This document shows, piece after piece, positions 16,821 through 24,882 of a DNA stretch of 64,000 nt. Both the position numbers and the translations under genes were made by a program. Within the stretch, counting starts at the first letter, position 1. Every line of letters begins with the position of its first letter. The notes beneath the pieces were generated by a model. That model was not told the DNA's origin, did not search any database, and worked only from the letters and a program-made list of their open reading frames with translations. Source of the DNA: Streptomyces kaniharaensis (GTDB taxonomy: Bacteria; Actinomycetota; Actinomycetes; Streptomycetales; Streptomycetaceae); NCBI RefSeq assembly GCF_009569385.1, contig NZ_WBOF01000001.1:3916001-3980000 (forward strand). The letters are read 5' to 3'.

Positions 16821-17492
16821 ATGTCCAAGACCTACGGCAAGACCCGCTGGAAGCGCTTCGCCCTGGTGATGGTGCCGAGCATCGCGGCCACCGCCGCGGT
16901 GGGCTTCTCCATTGCCAACAGCGCGCTCGCCGCCTCGTTCAGCATCTCCGGCCAGCAGTTCAAGGTGAGGACGGACCACCTGGAGGGCACCAACTTCGCC
17001 CAGTTCGGCACCGTCGACATCGAGGCCAACGGTGCGAAGCACCCGGTCGCCGTCTCGGCCTTCGACAAGGCGGACATCACCAACCTGTGCCAGTCCGTGG
17101 TGACCGACCTGTCCGGGTTCGGTCTGGGCAAGATCACCCTCCAGCTGAACGCCGGCGGCCCGGGCAGCAAGCCGGTGCACGCCGACAAGCTGCTCATCGA
17201 CCTGGAGGACCTGAAGGCCGACGCGACCTTCACCAGGATCAACATCGGCCAGGACGCCTCCACCCTCAAGGGCGAGGCCACCCAGGGCTGGACGCCTCAC
17301 CCGCTTGTTGCGGCGGCGACCAAGAACAACGGCCTGCCGACCGGCGGCATGGGCTTCGCCCAGTCCGCCGACAAGGCCGTGCTGGACGGTGTCCAGCAGA
17401 CCGCGCGCGCCACCTCGGCCGGCAACTTCGAGCTCTCCGGCCTCCACCTGTCGCTCAAGCAGGGCGACGGCCCGGGCAACGAGTGCTTCTGA
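16821..17492 (+). CDS. DUF6230 family protein, membrane-anchored or exported
   Basis: 223 residues; AAGGAGG stands 6 bases before the ATG. A basic N terminus (SKTYGKTRWKRF) and one hydrophobic segment (residues 13-37, ALVMVPSIAATAAVGFSIANSALAA) give an export signal or anchor. The remaining 185 residues form a beta-rich domain (FSISGQQFKVRTDHLEGTNFAQFG, TLQLNAGG, FELSGLHLSLKQG) with one Cys near residue 92 and one near the C terminus that could form a disulfide. Older annotations sometimes label such proteins cholesterol esterase, but no serine-hydrolase motif is visible. It is the first gene of a conserved streptomycete trio with DUF6114 and a third secreted protein. Function unknown. Confidence 0.88.
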   Translation: MSKTYGKTRWKRFALVMVPSIAATAAVGFSIANSALAASFSISGQQFKVRTDHLEGTNFAQFGTVDIEANGAKHPVAVSAFDKADITNLCQSVVTDLSGFGLGKITLQLNAGGPGSKPVHADKLLIDLEDLKADATFTRINIGQDASTLKGEATQGWTPHPLVAAATKNNGLPTGGMGFAQSADKAVLDGVQQTARATSAGNFELSGLHLSLKQGDGPGNECF

Positions 17493-17504
17493 GTCTCGCC
17501 TGAC

Positions 17505-17584
17505 GGCGTGCCGACCGGCACGCCCGAGTGACGGGTCTTCGCAGGCCGGGGGCGGCGGGAAAACCGCTGTTCCCGGCCTCCTGC
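17505..17584 (+). terminator. Two consecutive hairpins between DUF6230 and DUF6114 genes
   Basis: Hairpin 1 is GGCGTGCC-N4-GGCACGCC at 17505-17524. Hairpin 2 has arms GCAGGCCGGG and CCCGGCCTCCTGC at 17541-17584 with a 2-base bulge and an inner GCGG/CCGC pair. Together they could terminate or attenuate transcription after the first gene. Confidence 0.65.
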
Positions 17585-17625
17585 CAATTGTTCTTCCCCT
17601 CGTAGAGACATCGAGGAGCTGCACC

Positions 17626-18207
17626 ATGTCCAGCGCAACGGTCGAAACCCGGACCGGTCACCAGAATCCGATCGGGTGGCTCTGGCGGCACTTCCGCGTG
17701 TTCCGCCGCACCAGGCCCTTCTGGGGCGGCCTGCTGGCCATGATCGCCGGCGTCCCGATCCTGTACTTCCCCTACGCGCACCTCGCGCTCGGCAGCGTGA
17801 CCATCGCGATGTCGACGACGGCGGGCGCCGGCTCGCTGCTCATCGGGCTCCTGATGATGATCCTCGGGCTCACCGGGTGGTTCCAGCCGGCCGTCCGGGT
17901 CTTCGCGGGCATCGCGACCATCCTGCTGACGCTGGTCTCGATCCCGATGTCCAACCTGGCCGGCTTCGGCATGGCGCTGCTGCCGGGCCTGATCGGCGGC
18001 GGGCTGCTGGTCTCCTGGGCGCCGCTGCCGGAGCCGGAGGCCGCGGTGGCCGAGTCGGTCGCGGCCGAGAGCGCCGTCGCCGAGGCCGCTGTTGCCGAGA
18101 GCGCCGTTGCCGAGACTGCCGCCGCCGAAGCGCCCACCGCCAAGCTGCCCGCCCAGGCCGAGCCGAAGGAGCAGGCCGCCGCCGCGGACCCCGAGGAGGC
18201 GCGGTGA
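17626..18207 (+). CDS. DUF6114 family integral membrane protein
   Basis: 193 residues; GAGGAG is 7 bases before the ATG. A short cytoplasmic N terminus is followed by about four membrane segments (PFWGGLLAMIAGVPILYFPY, GSVTIAMSTTAGAGSLLIGLLMMILGL, VRVFAGIATILLTLVSI, FGMALLPGLIGGGLLVSWA), then a long Ala/Glu/Val tail (AAVAESVAAESAVAEAAVAE) of low complexity. It overlaps the next gene by 4 bases (GTGA), so the two are translationally coupled. The family has no known function; the topology suggests a membrane partner for the secreted proteins on each side. Confidence 0.88.
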   Translation: MSSATVETRTGHQNPIGWLWRHFRVFRRTRPFWGGLLAMIAGVPILYFPYAHLALGSVTIAMSTTAGAGSLLIGLLMMILGLTGWFQPAVRVFAGIATILLTLVSIPMSNLAGFGMALLPGLIGGGLLVSWAPLPEPEAAVAESVAAESAVAEAAVAESAVAETAAAEAPTAKLPAQAEPKEQAAAADPEEAR

Positions 18208-19599
18208 GCACGCCGGACGAGCAGTCGCAGCGCTCCGGCCGGCACGCGGCGCCGCGCACGCCCGTCCGGGTCCGGCTGAGAGGCCGGGCGCTGGCGATGG
18301 CCGCCGTGCCGACCGCGCTGCTGATGGCCGCCGCCTACACGCCGAACCCGGCGGTGGCCGAGTCCTCGGCGGGCAAGCCGTGCGGCACCGCCCCGGCGGT
18401 CGTCCCGGACGTCACGCCGGTGGAGGAGACGCCGGTCCCCAAGAGCGAGCTGCCGGTGCCGCCGCCCGGGCCGTCCGCGGCGCCCACCACGGTGCCGACG
18501 GCGGGCCCGCCGAGCGTGCCGACGCAGGCGCCGACCACCGTGCCCGCCCCGCTGCCGTCCGCGCCCACCAAGGTGCCGACCGTCGCCCCGACGCCCGTCA
18601 CCACTGCGCCGCCGGCCGTCCGTTCCGCCGCGAACGGCGCCGGAAGCGCTGCGAGCGCGGTCTACCAGGGCAACCCGACCGGGACTGCCAAGGCGTCCCA
18701 GACGGGCCTGATCGACGACATCGTCGGTGGCATCAACAACCTGCTGAACCCCGGCAGTTCGCCGACCGCGACGCCGTCCGCGACCCCGGGTGCCACCCCC
18801 GCCCCGGCGATCACCCCGGCGCCCGCCGTCCCCGCCCCGCGGGTCGGCACCCCGGCCCAGCCCGCGCAGCCGCCGCAGGCTCCGGCCCTGCCGTCCGCGC
18901 AGCCTTCCGGTGGCGTCCCGGTGGTCCAGGCCCCGAAGCCGTCCGCGACCGGCAAGACGACCCCGAAGCCGACGCCCTCCGGGGGTGCCTCCGGCACCGC
19001 CACGCCCTCCGCCTCGGCGTCCCCGTCCGCGTCGGCCTCGCCGTCCGCCGACGCGAACTGCGCGGTGGACACCCGCAACCTCACCGCCGCCGCGGCGCCC
19101 GGCGAGCACGTCGTCCCGCAGCAGAACTGGACACTGCAGACCAGCCGCCTCGGCCTGTACGGCTCCGCCTTCCACGGCGTCTACGACGTGAAGACCCCGA
19201 CCGGCACCAAGCGGGTGCTGAAGTTCGTGGTCTCCAGCGTGGACATCGAGAACCTCGACATGTCGACTCTTGAGGGCAACGGCGTGACCTTCCACGTCCA
19301 GGGCGCCCCGGGCTCGACCTCGACCATGCGCAACGGCCCGGTCACCATGTACGTGGAGCGCCTGACCGGACACCTGTCCAAGGTGCTCGGCCTGCCGATC
19401 CCGATCGACCTGGGCGAGATCACCCTCACCCCGGACACGCTGCCGCGCTGGCTGTACGACCTGATCGGCTCCGTCCCGATCCCGCTGGACCTGGAGCTGA
19501 CCGGGGTCACCGCCAAGCAGGCCCGGCCAGTTCGGCGGCACCCTGCACATCCCCGGGATGCACATGTTCAACGACAACGCGCCCTACAGCGACAAGTAG
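18204..19599 (+). CDS. Secreted Pro/Thr-rich protein of the DUF6230-DUF6114 module, apparent +1 frameshift near 19524
   Basis: A GTG at 18204 behind GAGGAGG starts a protein with a signal/anchor (GRALAMAAVPTALLMAAAYTPNPAVA), a 230-residue Pro/Thr/Ala/Ser linker and a C-terminal domain of about 180 residues (NCAVDTRNLTAAAAPGEHVV to LELTGVTAKQA). The domain ends in frame +1: after AKQA the sequence reads CAGGCCCGGCCAG where CAGGCCGGCCAG would give GQFGGTLHIPGMHMFNDNAP and a TAG at 19597-19599. Without correction the frame stays open across the antisense of the pyruvate kinase gene to about 21188, which is not believable. The extra C in a CCC run could be a sequencing error or a real mutation. 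The coordinates given assume the corrected frame. Confidence 0.75.
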
Positions 19600-19644
19600 C
19601 CGCGACACGTAGCAGCGACGAACGGCGCAGGCACGCAGGCGCCG

Positions 19645-19696
19645 GAACGCCCGTGGGGCGGCCCTCCGTTCGGGAGGAGCCGCCCCACGGGCGTTC
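19645..19696. terminator. Bidirectional terminator
   Basis: Perfect 17-base arms GAACGCCCGTGGGGCGG and CCGCCCCACGGGCGTTC with an inner CCTCC/GGAGG pair, between the convergent secreted-protein and pyruvate kinase genes. Confidence 0.88.
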
Positions 19697-19709
19697 TACC
19701 GGCGGTTGC

Positions 19710-21137
19710 TCACTCGCTGTGCGTCCCCAGGTGGTGCACCTGGACCATGTTGGTCGTGCCGGGGATGCCGACCGGGACACCGGCGGTGACGATGACGGTG
19801 TCGCCCTGGCTCAGCCGGCCCATCTTCAGCAGCTCGCGGTCGACCTGCGCGACCATCGCGTCGGTGGTGGCCACCTGCTCGGTGACGTACGACTCGACGC
19901 CCCAGCTCAGCGAGAGCTGGTTGCGGGTCGCGGAGTCCGGGGTGAAGGCGATCACCGGGATCGGCGAGCGGTACCGGGACAGCCGGCGCGCCGTGTCACC
20001 GGACTTGGTGAACGCGATCAGCGCCTTGCCGTTCAGGAAGTCGCCCAGCTCGCACGCGGCACGGGCGACCGAGCCGCCCTGGGTGCGCGGCTTGCGGCCC
20101 GGGTTGAGCGGCTGGAGGCCCTGGGAGACCAGCTCCTCCTCGGCCTTCTGGCAGATCCGGCTCATGGTGCGGACCGTCTCGACCGGGTACTTGCCGACGC
20201 TCGACTCGGCCGACAGCATGACCGCGTCGGCGCCGTCCAGGATGGCGTTGGCGACGTCGGAGACCTCGGCGCGGGTGGGGCGCGAGGCATGGATCATCGA
20301 CTCCATCATCTGGGTGGCGACGATGACCGGCTTGGCGTTGCGGCGGGCCAGCGTGATCAGCTGCTTCTGGACCAGCGGCACCCGCTCCAGCGGGTACTCG
20401 ACGGCCAGGTCGCCGCGGGCGACCATGATGGCGTCGAAGGCGAGGACGATCTCCTCCATGGCCTCGACGGCCTGCGGCTTCTCGATCTTGGCGATGACCG
20501 GCACGCGGATGCCGACCTCGTCCATGACCTCGTGGACGTCCTTGATGTCGTCCGCGTTGCGGACGAAGGAGAGGGCGATCATGTCGACGCCCAGGCGGAG
20601 CGCGAAGCGCAGGTCCTCCTTGTCCTTCTCGGACAGGGCGGGCACGTTAACGGCCGCGCCGGGCAGGTTGATGCCCTTGTTGTTCGAGAGCACGCCGCCC
20701 TCGACCACCACGGTCTTCACCCGCGGGCCGTCGACGCTGACGACCTCCAGGGCGATGACGCCGTCGTTGATCAGGATCGGGTCGCCGGGCTTGACGTCGC
20801 CGGGCAGGCCCTTGTAGGTGGTACCGCAGATGTGCTGGTCACCGGGGACGTCCTCGGTGGTGATGGTGAACTCGTCGCCGTTGTCGACGGTCACCGGACC
20901 GTTGGCGAAGGTCGCCAGACGGATCTTGGGACCCTGGAGGTCGGCAAGGACGCCGATGGCCTTGCCGGTGTCCTCCGAGACCTGGCGGACCTTGTGGTAC
21001 CGCTCCTCGTGGTCCGCGTGAGTGCCGTGGCTCATGTTCAGTCGGGCGACGTTCATGCCCGCCTCGACGATGGCCTTCAGCTGTTCGTAGGAGTCCGTCG
21101 CCGGACCCAGGGTGCAGACAATTTTCGCTCGGCGCAT
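19710..21137 (-). CDS. pyk: Pyruvate kinase
   Basis: 475 residues, normal length. Motifs in order: KIVCTLGPATDSYEQL (N-terminal barrel), NMSHG, DLQGPKIR, the signature IAKIEKPQAVEAMEEIVLAFDAIMVARGDLAVE with the catalytic Lys in AKIEKP, MMESMI and MLSAESSVGKYP, then the C-terminal allosteric domain. It converts phosphoenolpyruvate and ADP to pyruvate and ATP in the cytoplasm. The ATG has no ribosome-binding site; TAGACT ends 7 bases upstream, so a leaderless transcript is possible. It starts 94 bases after the ackA stop on the same strand. This corresponds to the pyk copy next to pta-ackA; streptomycetes usually carry a second copy elsewhere. Confidence 0.96.
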   Translation of the reverse strand: MRRAKIVCTLGPATDSYEQLKAIVEAGMNVARLNMSHGTHADHEERYHKVRQVSEDTGKAIGVLADLQGPKIRLATFANGPVTVDNGDEFTITTEDVPGDQHICGTTYKGLPGDVKPGDPILINDGVIALEVVSVDGPRVKTVVVEGGVLSNNKGINLPGAAVNVPALSEKDKEDLRFALRLGVDMIALSFVRNADDIKDVHEVMDEVGIRVPVIAKIEKPQAVEAMEEIVLAFDAIMVARGDLAVEYPLERVPLVQKQLITLARRNAKPVIVATQMMESMIHASRPTRAEVSDVANAILDGADAVMLSAESSVGKYPVETVRTMSRICQKAEEELVSQGLQPLNPGRKPRTQGGSVARAACELGDFLNGKALIAFTKSGDTARRLSRYRSPIPVIAFTPDSATRNQLSLSWGVESYVTEQVATTDAMVAQVDRELLKMGRLSQGDTVIVTAGVPVGIPGTTNMVQVHHLGTHSE

Positions 21138-21183
21138 ATCCGTCAGTCTATCCGTTCGCGTTATACGCGCATTCGGCCCGAAT
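21138..21183 (-). promoter_or_regulatory. Candidate pyk promoter and palindrome
   Basis: On the minus strand TAGACT lies 7 bases before the ATG, and TATAAC about 20 bases before. Upstream, ATTCGG-N-CCGAAT at 21171-21183 is a perfect odd palindrome that could bind a regulator. Confidence 0.4.
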
Positions 21184-21231
21184 CGTGAGGAATCGCCGAC
21201 GAATGATTCCGCGGAGTGAGACGACGGGGTG

Positions 21232-22509
21232 TCAGTCCGTGGACCCGCTCGACTTCGCCGGCGCCCCGGACTCCTTGGATGCCCCTGACTCCTCGCGCTC
21301 CCGTTGCTGCCGGTGCACCAGGGCGAAGGCCTGCCGGGCGATCTCCAGTTCCTCGTCCGTGGGCACCACCGCGACCGCCACCCGGGCGTACTCGGGCGAG
21401 ATGATCCGGGGCTCGCCGGTGCGCACCGAGTTCAGCTCGGGGTCCACCTCGATGCCCAGCTCCTCCAGCCCGGCCGTGGCCGCCGCGCGCACCGCCGCCG
21501 CGTTCTCGCCGACACCCGCGGTGAACACGATCGCGTCCACCCGGCCGAGCACCGCGTAGTAGCCGCCGATGTACTTGCGCAGCCGGTGGATGTAGGAGTC
21601 GAAGGCGAGCCCGGCGTCCGCGTCGCCCTCCTCCGCGCGGCGCATGATCTCGCGCATGTCGTTGTCGCCGCACAGGCCGCGCAGCCCGCTGCGGCGGTTG
21701 AGCAGGTCGTCGATCTCGTCGATGGACAGCCCGCCGACCCGGTGCAGGTGGAACACCACACCGGCGTCGATGTCGCCGGAGCGGGTGCCCATGACCAGGC
21801 CCTCCAGCGGGGTCAGGCCCATCGAGGTGTCCACGCACCGGCCGCCGCTGACCGCCGAGGCGGAGGCGCCGTTGCCCAGGTGCAGCACGATCACGTTCAC
21901 CTCGGCAGGGTCCCTGCCGAGCAGCCGGGCGGTGGCCCGCGAGACGTACTGGTGCGAGGTGCCGTGGAAGCCGTAGCGGCGCACCCGGTGCTCGTCCGCG
22001 ACGGCCTTGTCGATCGCGTACCGGGCCGCGTACTCGGGCATCGAGGCGTGGAAGGCGGTGTCGAAGACGGCCACCTGCGGCAGGTCCGGGCGAAGCGTGC
22101 GGGCCACCTCGATGCCGGTGATGTTCGCCGGGTTGTGCAGCGGCGCGACCGGGATCAGCCGGCGGATCTCGCGGAGCACCTCGTCGGTGATCACGGTCGG
22201 CTCGGTGAACCGCATGCCGCCGTGCACCACCCGGTGGCCGATCGCGGCCAGCTCGGGGGAGTCCAGCCCGAGGCCTTCGGCGGCCAGCTCCTCGGCGACG
22301 GCCTTCAGCGCGGCCGAGTGGTCGGGGAAGGCCTGGACCGTCTCGTGCCTCTCGCCGGTGTGCGGGGTGTGCACCAGCCGACCGCTCGGCTCGCCGATCC
22401 GCTCGACCAGCCCGGAGGCCAGGTGGGCGCCGTCCAGCATGTCGATGAGCTGGTACTTGACCGACGAGGAGCCGGCGTTGAGGACTAGAACGCGCGTACC
22501 TTCACTCAT
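21232..22509 (-). CDS. ackA: Acetate kinase
   Basis: 425 residues from the ATG at 22509. ASKHA-fold motifs are intact: VLVLNAGSSSVKYQL at the N terminus, GHRVVHGG, FDTAFH (catalytic Asp and His region), RRYGFHGTSHQYV, HLGNGAS, GTRSGDID and FTAGVGEN. It transfers phosphate from acetyl phosphate to ADP in acetate excretion, or the reverse in acetate uptake. The start overlaps the pta stop by 4 bases (ATGA), so the two products of one pathway are translationally coupled. The last 25 residues are a Glu/Ser/Lys-rich tail beyond the usual core. The open frame upstream antisense/out-of-frame to pta is not part of the protein. Confidence 0.97.
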   Translation of the reverse strand: MSEGTRVLVLNAGSSSVKYQLIDMLDGAHLASGLVERIGEPSGRLVHTPHTGERHETVQAFPDHSAALKAVAEELAAEGLGLDSPELAAIGHRVVHGGMRFTEPTVITDEVLREIRRLIPVAPLHNPANITGIEVARTLRPDLPQVAVFDTAFHASMPEYAARYAIDKAVADEHRVRRYGFHGTSHQYVSRATARLLGRDPAEVNVIVLHLGNGASASAVSGGRCVDTSMGLTPLEGLVMGTRSGDIDAGVVFHLHRVGGLSIDEIDDLLNRRSGLRGLCGDNDMREIMRRAEEGDADAGLAFDSYIHRLRKYIGGYYAVLGRVDAIVFTAGVGENAAAVRAAATAGLEELGIEVDPELNSVRTGEPRIISPEYARVAVAVVPTDEELEIARQAFALVHRQQREREESGASKESGAPAKSSGSTD

Positions 22510-24665
22510 GCCGACGGCTCCTTGCGGTCCTGCGACTGGATCGCGGTGATCGCGACGGTGTTGACGATGTCCTGCACGAGCGCCCCGCGCGAGAGGTCGT
22601 TGACGGGCTTGCGCAGGCCCTGGAGGACCGGGCCGACCGCCACCGCGCCGGCCGAGCGCTGGACCGCCTTGTAGGTGTTGTTGCCGGTGTTGAGGTCCGG
22701 GAAGATCAGCACGGTCGCCCGGCCGGCCACCGGTGAGCCCGGCAGCTTGGTGGCCGCGACGTGCTCGTCCACCGCCGCGTCGTACTGGATCGGGCCCTCG
22801 ACCAGGAGGTCCGGCCGCAGCTCGCGGACCAGCTCGGTGGCCTTGCGGACCTTGTCGACGTCCGCGCCGGAGCCGGAGGTGCCGGTCGAGTAGGAGAGCA
22901 TCGCGACCCGCGGCTCCACGCCGAACTGGGCGGCGGTGGCGGCGGACTGGATCGCGATGTCGGCCAGCTGCTGGGCGTCCGGGTCCGGGTTGACGGCGCA
23001 GTCGCCGTACACCAGCACCCGGTCGGCCAGGCACATGAAGAAGACGCTCGACACGATGGCCGCGCCCGGCGAGGTCTTGATCACCTCGAAGGCGGGCCGG
23101 ATGGTGGCGGCGGTGGAGTGCACCGCGCCGGAGACCATGCCGTCGGCGATGCCCTCCTGGACCATCAGGGTGCCGAAATAGGAGACGTCGGTGACGACGT
23201 CCAGCGCCAGCTCGACGGTCATGCCCTTGTGGCCGCGCAGCCGCGCGTACAGCTCGGCGAACTGGCGGCGCAGCGGGCTGGTGGTCGGGTCGACGATCCG
23301 GACCTGGGCGCGGTCGGCGCCCGGGGTTTCCTGCGGGAGGTCGATGCCGAGGCTCGCGGCCTTGCGGCGCACGGCGTCGGCCTCACCGAGCAGGGTGAGG
23401 TCGCAGATGTTGCGGCGCAGCAGGATCTCGGCCGCGCGCAGCACCCGCTCCTCGGCGCCCTCGGGCAGCACGACGTGCCGGCGGTTCGCCCGGGCCCGTT
23501 CCAGCAGCTCGTGCTCGAACATCATCGGGGTGACCCGCTCGGACCGGCCGACCTCGATCCGGGTGGTCAACTCGGCGGTGTCGACGTGCAGTTCGAACAG
23601 GCCGAGGGCGATCTCGGCCTTCCGCGGGCTGGCCGGGGTGAGCTTGCCCTCCAGGTGGGTCAGGGTGGCGGCGGTCGGCCAGCTGCCCTCGGGGACGACC
23701 GCGACCGGGGTGCCGGGGGCGAGCCGGGCGGCCAGCGCCATCACGTTCGGGCCGGGGTGCTGACCGAGCGTCAGCAGCAGGCCGGCGATCGGCGGGGCGC
23801 CGGCGGCGTGCGCGGCGAGCGCGCCGATCACCAGGTCGGCACGGTCCCCGGGGGTGACGACGAGGGCGCCCTCGGTCAGCGCCTCCAGGAAGGTCGGCAC
23901 CATGGCGCCGCCGAAGACGAAGCCGCGGACGTCCCGGGCGAGGCCGGCCGCGTCCCCGAGCAGCACCTCGGCGCCGGTCGCCTCGACCAGCTGGGCGACG
24001 GTCGGCGCGGCCAGCGCCGGCTCCTCGGGGATGACGTAGGCGGGGATCGGCAGCTTCTCGGTGAGCTTGCGCTGGATCCGCTGCTTGGCGCCGGGCGCGA
24101 CCCGGTTGGCGATCATCGCCAGGGTCTCGCAGCCGAGGTCGGTGTACGCCCGGTGGGCGTTGCGGACCTCGGCGATCACGGCCTCCGGGTCCCCGGCGTG
24201 CCCGCCGACCACCGGCAGCACGGCGGCGCCGAACTCGTTCGCCAGCCGGGCGTTGAAGGCCAGCTCGTCCGGGATGTTGGTGTCCGCGAAGTCGGTGCCG
24301 AGCACCAGCACCGCCTCGCAGCGCCGCTCCACCGCCCGGAACCGGTCGACGAGGACGGACACCAGCTCGTCCTGCCCGTGCGCCGCCTGGAGCGCGGCGG
24401 CCTCCTCGTACGTCAGCCCGTACAGCTCGGCCGCGGGCAGGTCGATCCGGTACCGGCTGCGCAGCAGTTCGACGACGTGGTCCGAGCCCGGCTCTTCCCC
24501 GGCTTGACGGCCGGGAGGTGTCCCGTCGGGCGCGTGCGCGTGCACCAGCGGACGGAACACCCCGACCCGGTCCACCTGGCGGGTGAGCAGTTCCATGACC
24601 CCGAGCTCGACCGCCTGCCGGCCGTCCCCCCGGTCGATCCCGGTCACGTACACGCTGCGCGCCAC
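22506..24665 (-). CDS. pta: Phosphate acetyltransferase, long form with DRTGG domain
   Basis: 719 residues from a GTG at 24665 (VARSVYVTGIDRGDGRQAVELG); upstream codons in the same frame have no family support. The N-terminal P-loop/DRTGG regulatory half (about 1-390; in this protein the P-loop is degenerate, TGIDRGDGRQ) is followed by the PTA_PTB catalytic domain (about 395-715; LPEGAEERVLRAAEI, DGMVSGAVHSTAATIRPAF, SYSTGTSGSG, PDLNTGNNTYKAVQRSAG). It converts acetyl-CoA and phosphate to acetyl phosphate. It leads a pta-ackA operon. The GGAG ribosome-binding site is about 10 bases from the start. Confidence 0.95.
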   Translation of the reverse strand: MARSVYVTGIDRGDGRQAVELGVMELLTRQVDRVGVFRPLVHAHAPDGTPPGRQAGEEPGSDHVVELLRSRYRIDLPAAELYGLTYEEAAALQAAHGQDELVSVLVDRFRAVERRCEAVLVLGTDFADTNIPDELAFNARLANEFGAAVLPVVGGHAGDPEAVIAEVRNAHRAYTDLGCETLAMIANRVAPGAKQRIQRKLTEKLPIPAYVIPEEPALAAPTVAQLVEATGAEVLLGDAAGLARDVRGFVFGGAMVPTFLEALTEGALVVTPGDRADLVIGALAAHAAGAPPIAGLLLTLGQHPGPNVMALAARLAPGTPVAVVPEGSWPTAATLTHLEGKLTPASPRKAEIALGLFELHVDTAELTTRIEVGRSERVTPMMFEHELLERARANRRHVVLPEGAEERVLRAAEILLRRNICDLTLLGEADAVRRKAASLGIDLPQETPGADRAQVRIVDPTTSPLRRQFAELYARLRGHKGMTVELALDVVTDVSYFGTLMVQEGIADGMVSGAVHSTAATIRPAFEVIKTSPGAAIVSSVFFMCLADRVLVYGDCAVNPDPDAQQLADIAIQSAATAAQFGVEPRVAMLSYSTGTSGSGADVDKVRKATELVRELRPDLLVEGPIQYDAAVDEHVAATKLPGSPVAGRATVLIFPDLNTGNNTYKAVQRSAGAVAVGPVLQGLRKPVNDLSRGALVQDIVNTVAITAIQSQDRKEPSA

Positions 24666-24816
24666 GTGGGTGTCTCCGTCCCGTCGTCTCGGACAGTGGT
24701 CACATCGACCATACCTTCGCACCGCGAACACATGTCCGCGAGCAGAAGGGCCCGGGCGAGGCAAGGGACGAAGGTCACTCGTGGAAGTCCGATCGGGCCG
24801 GCTCGACCACGTACGG

Positions 24817-24861
24817 CGAACGGCGGCACCGGGACGTCGGACGTCCCGGTGCCGCCGTTCG
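24817..24861 (-). terminator. Terminator after glgB
   Basis: A perfect 21-base inverted repeat with a 3-base loop, the most stable hairpin of the window, 22 bases beyond the glgB stop. Arm core is GGCGGCACCGGGACGT. Confidence 0.9.
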
Positions 24862-24882
24862 GTGCCCGTGCGCAGCGGCGGC

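Noticed and set aside
17676..21188. A 1170-codon open frame covering the DUF6114 gene, the secreted-protein gene and the antisense of pyk
   Set aside because: Its parts belong to different genes or to antisense sequence. It exists because of the +1 shift near 19524 and high GC.
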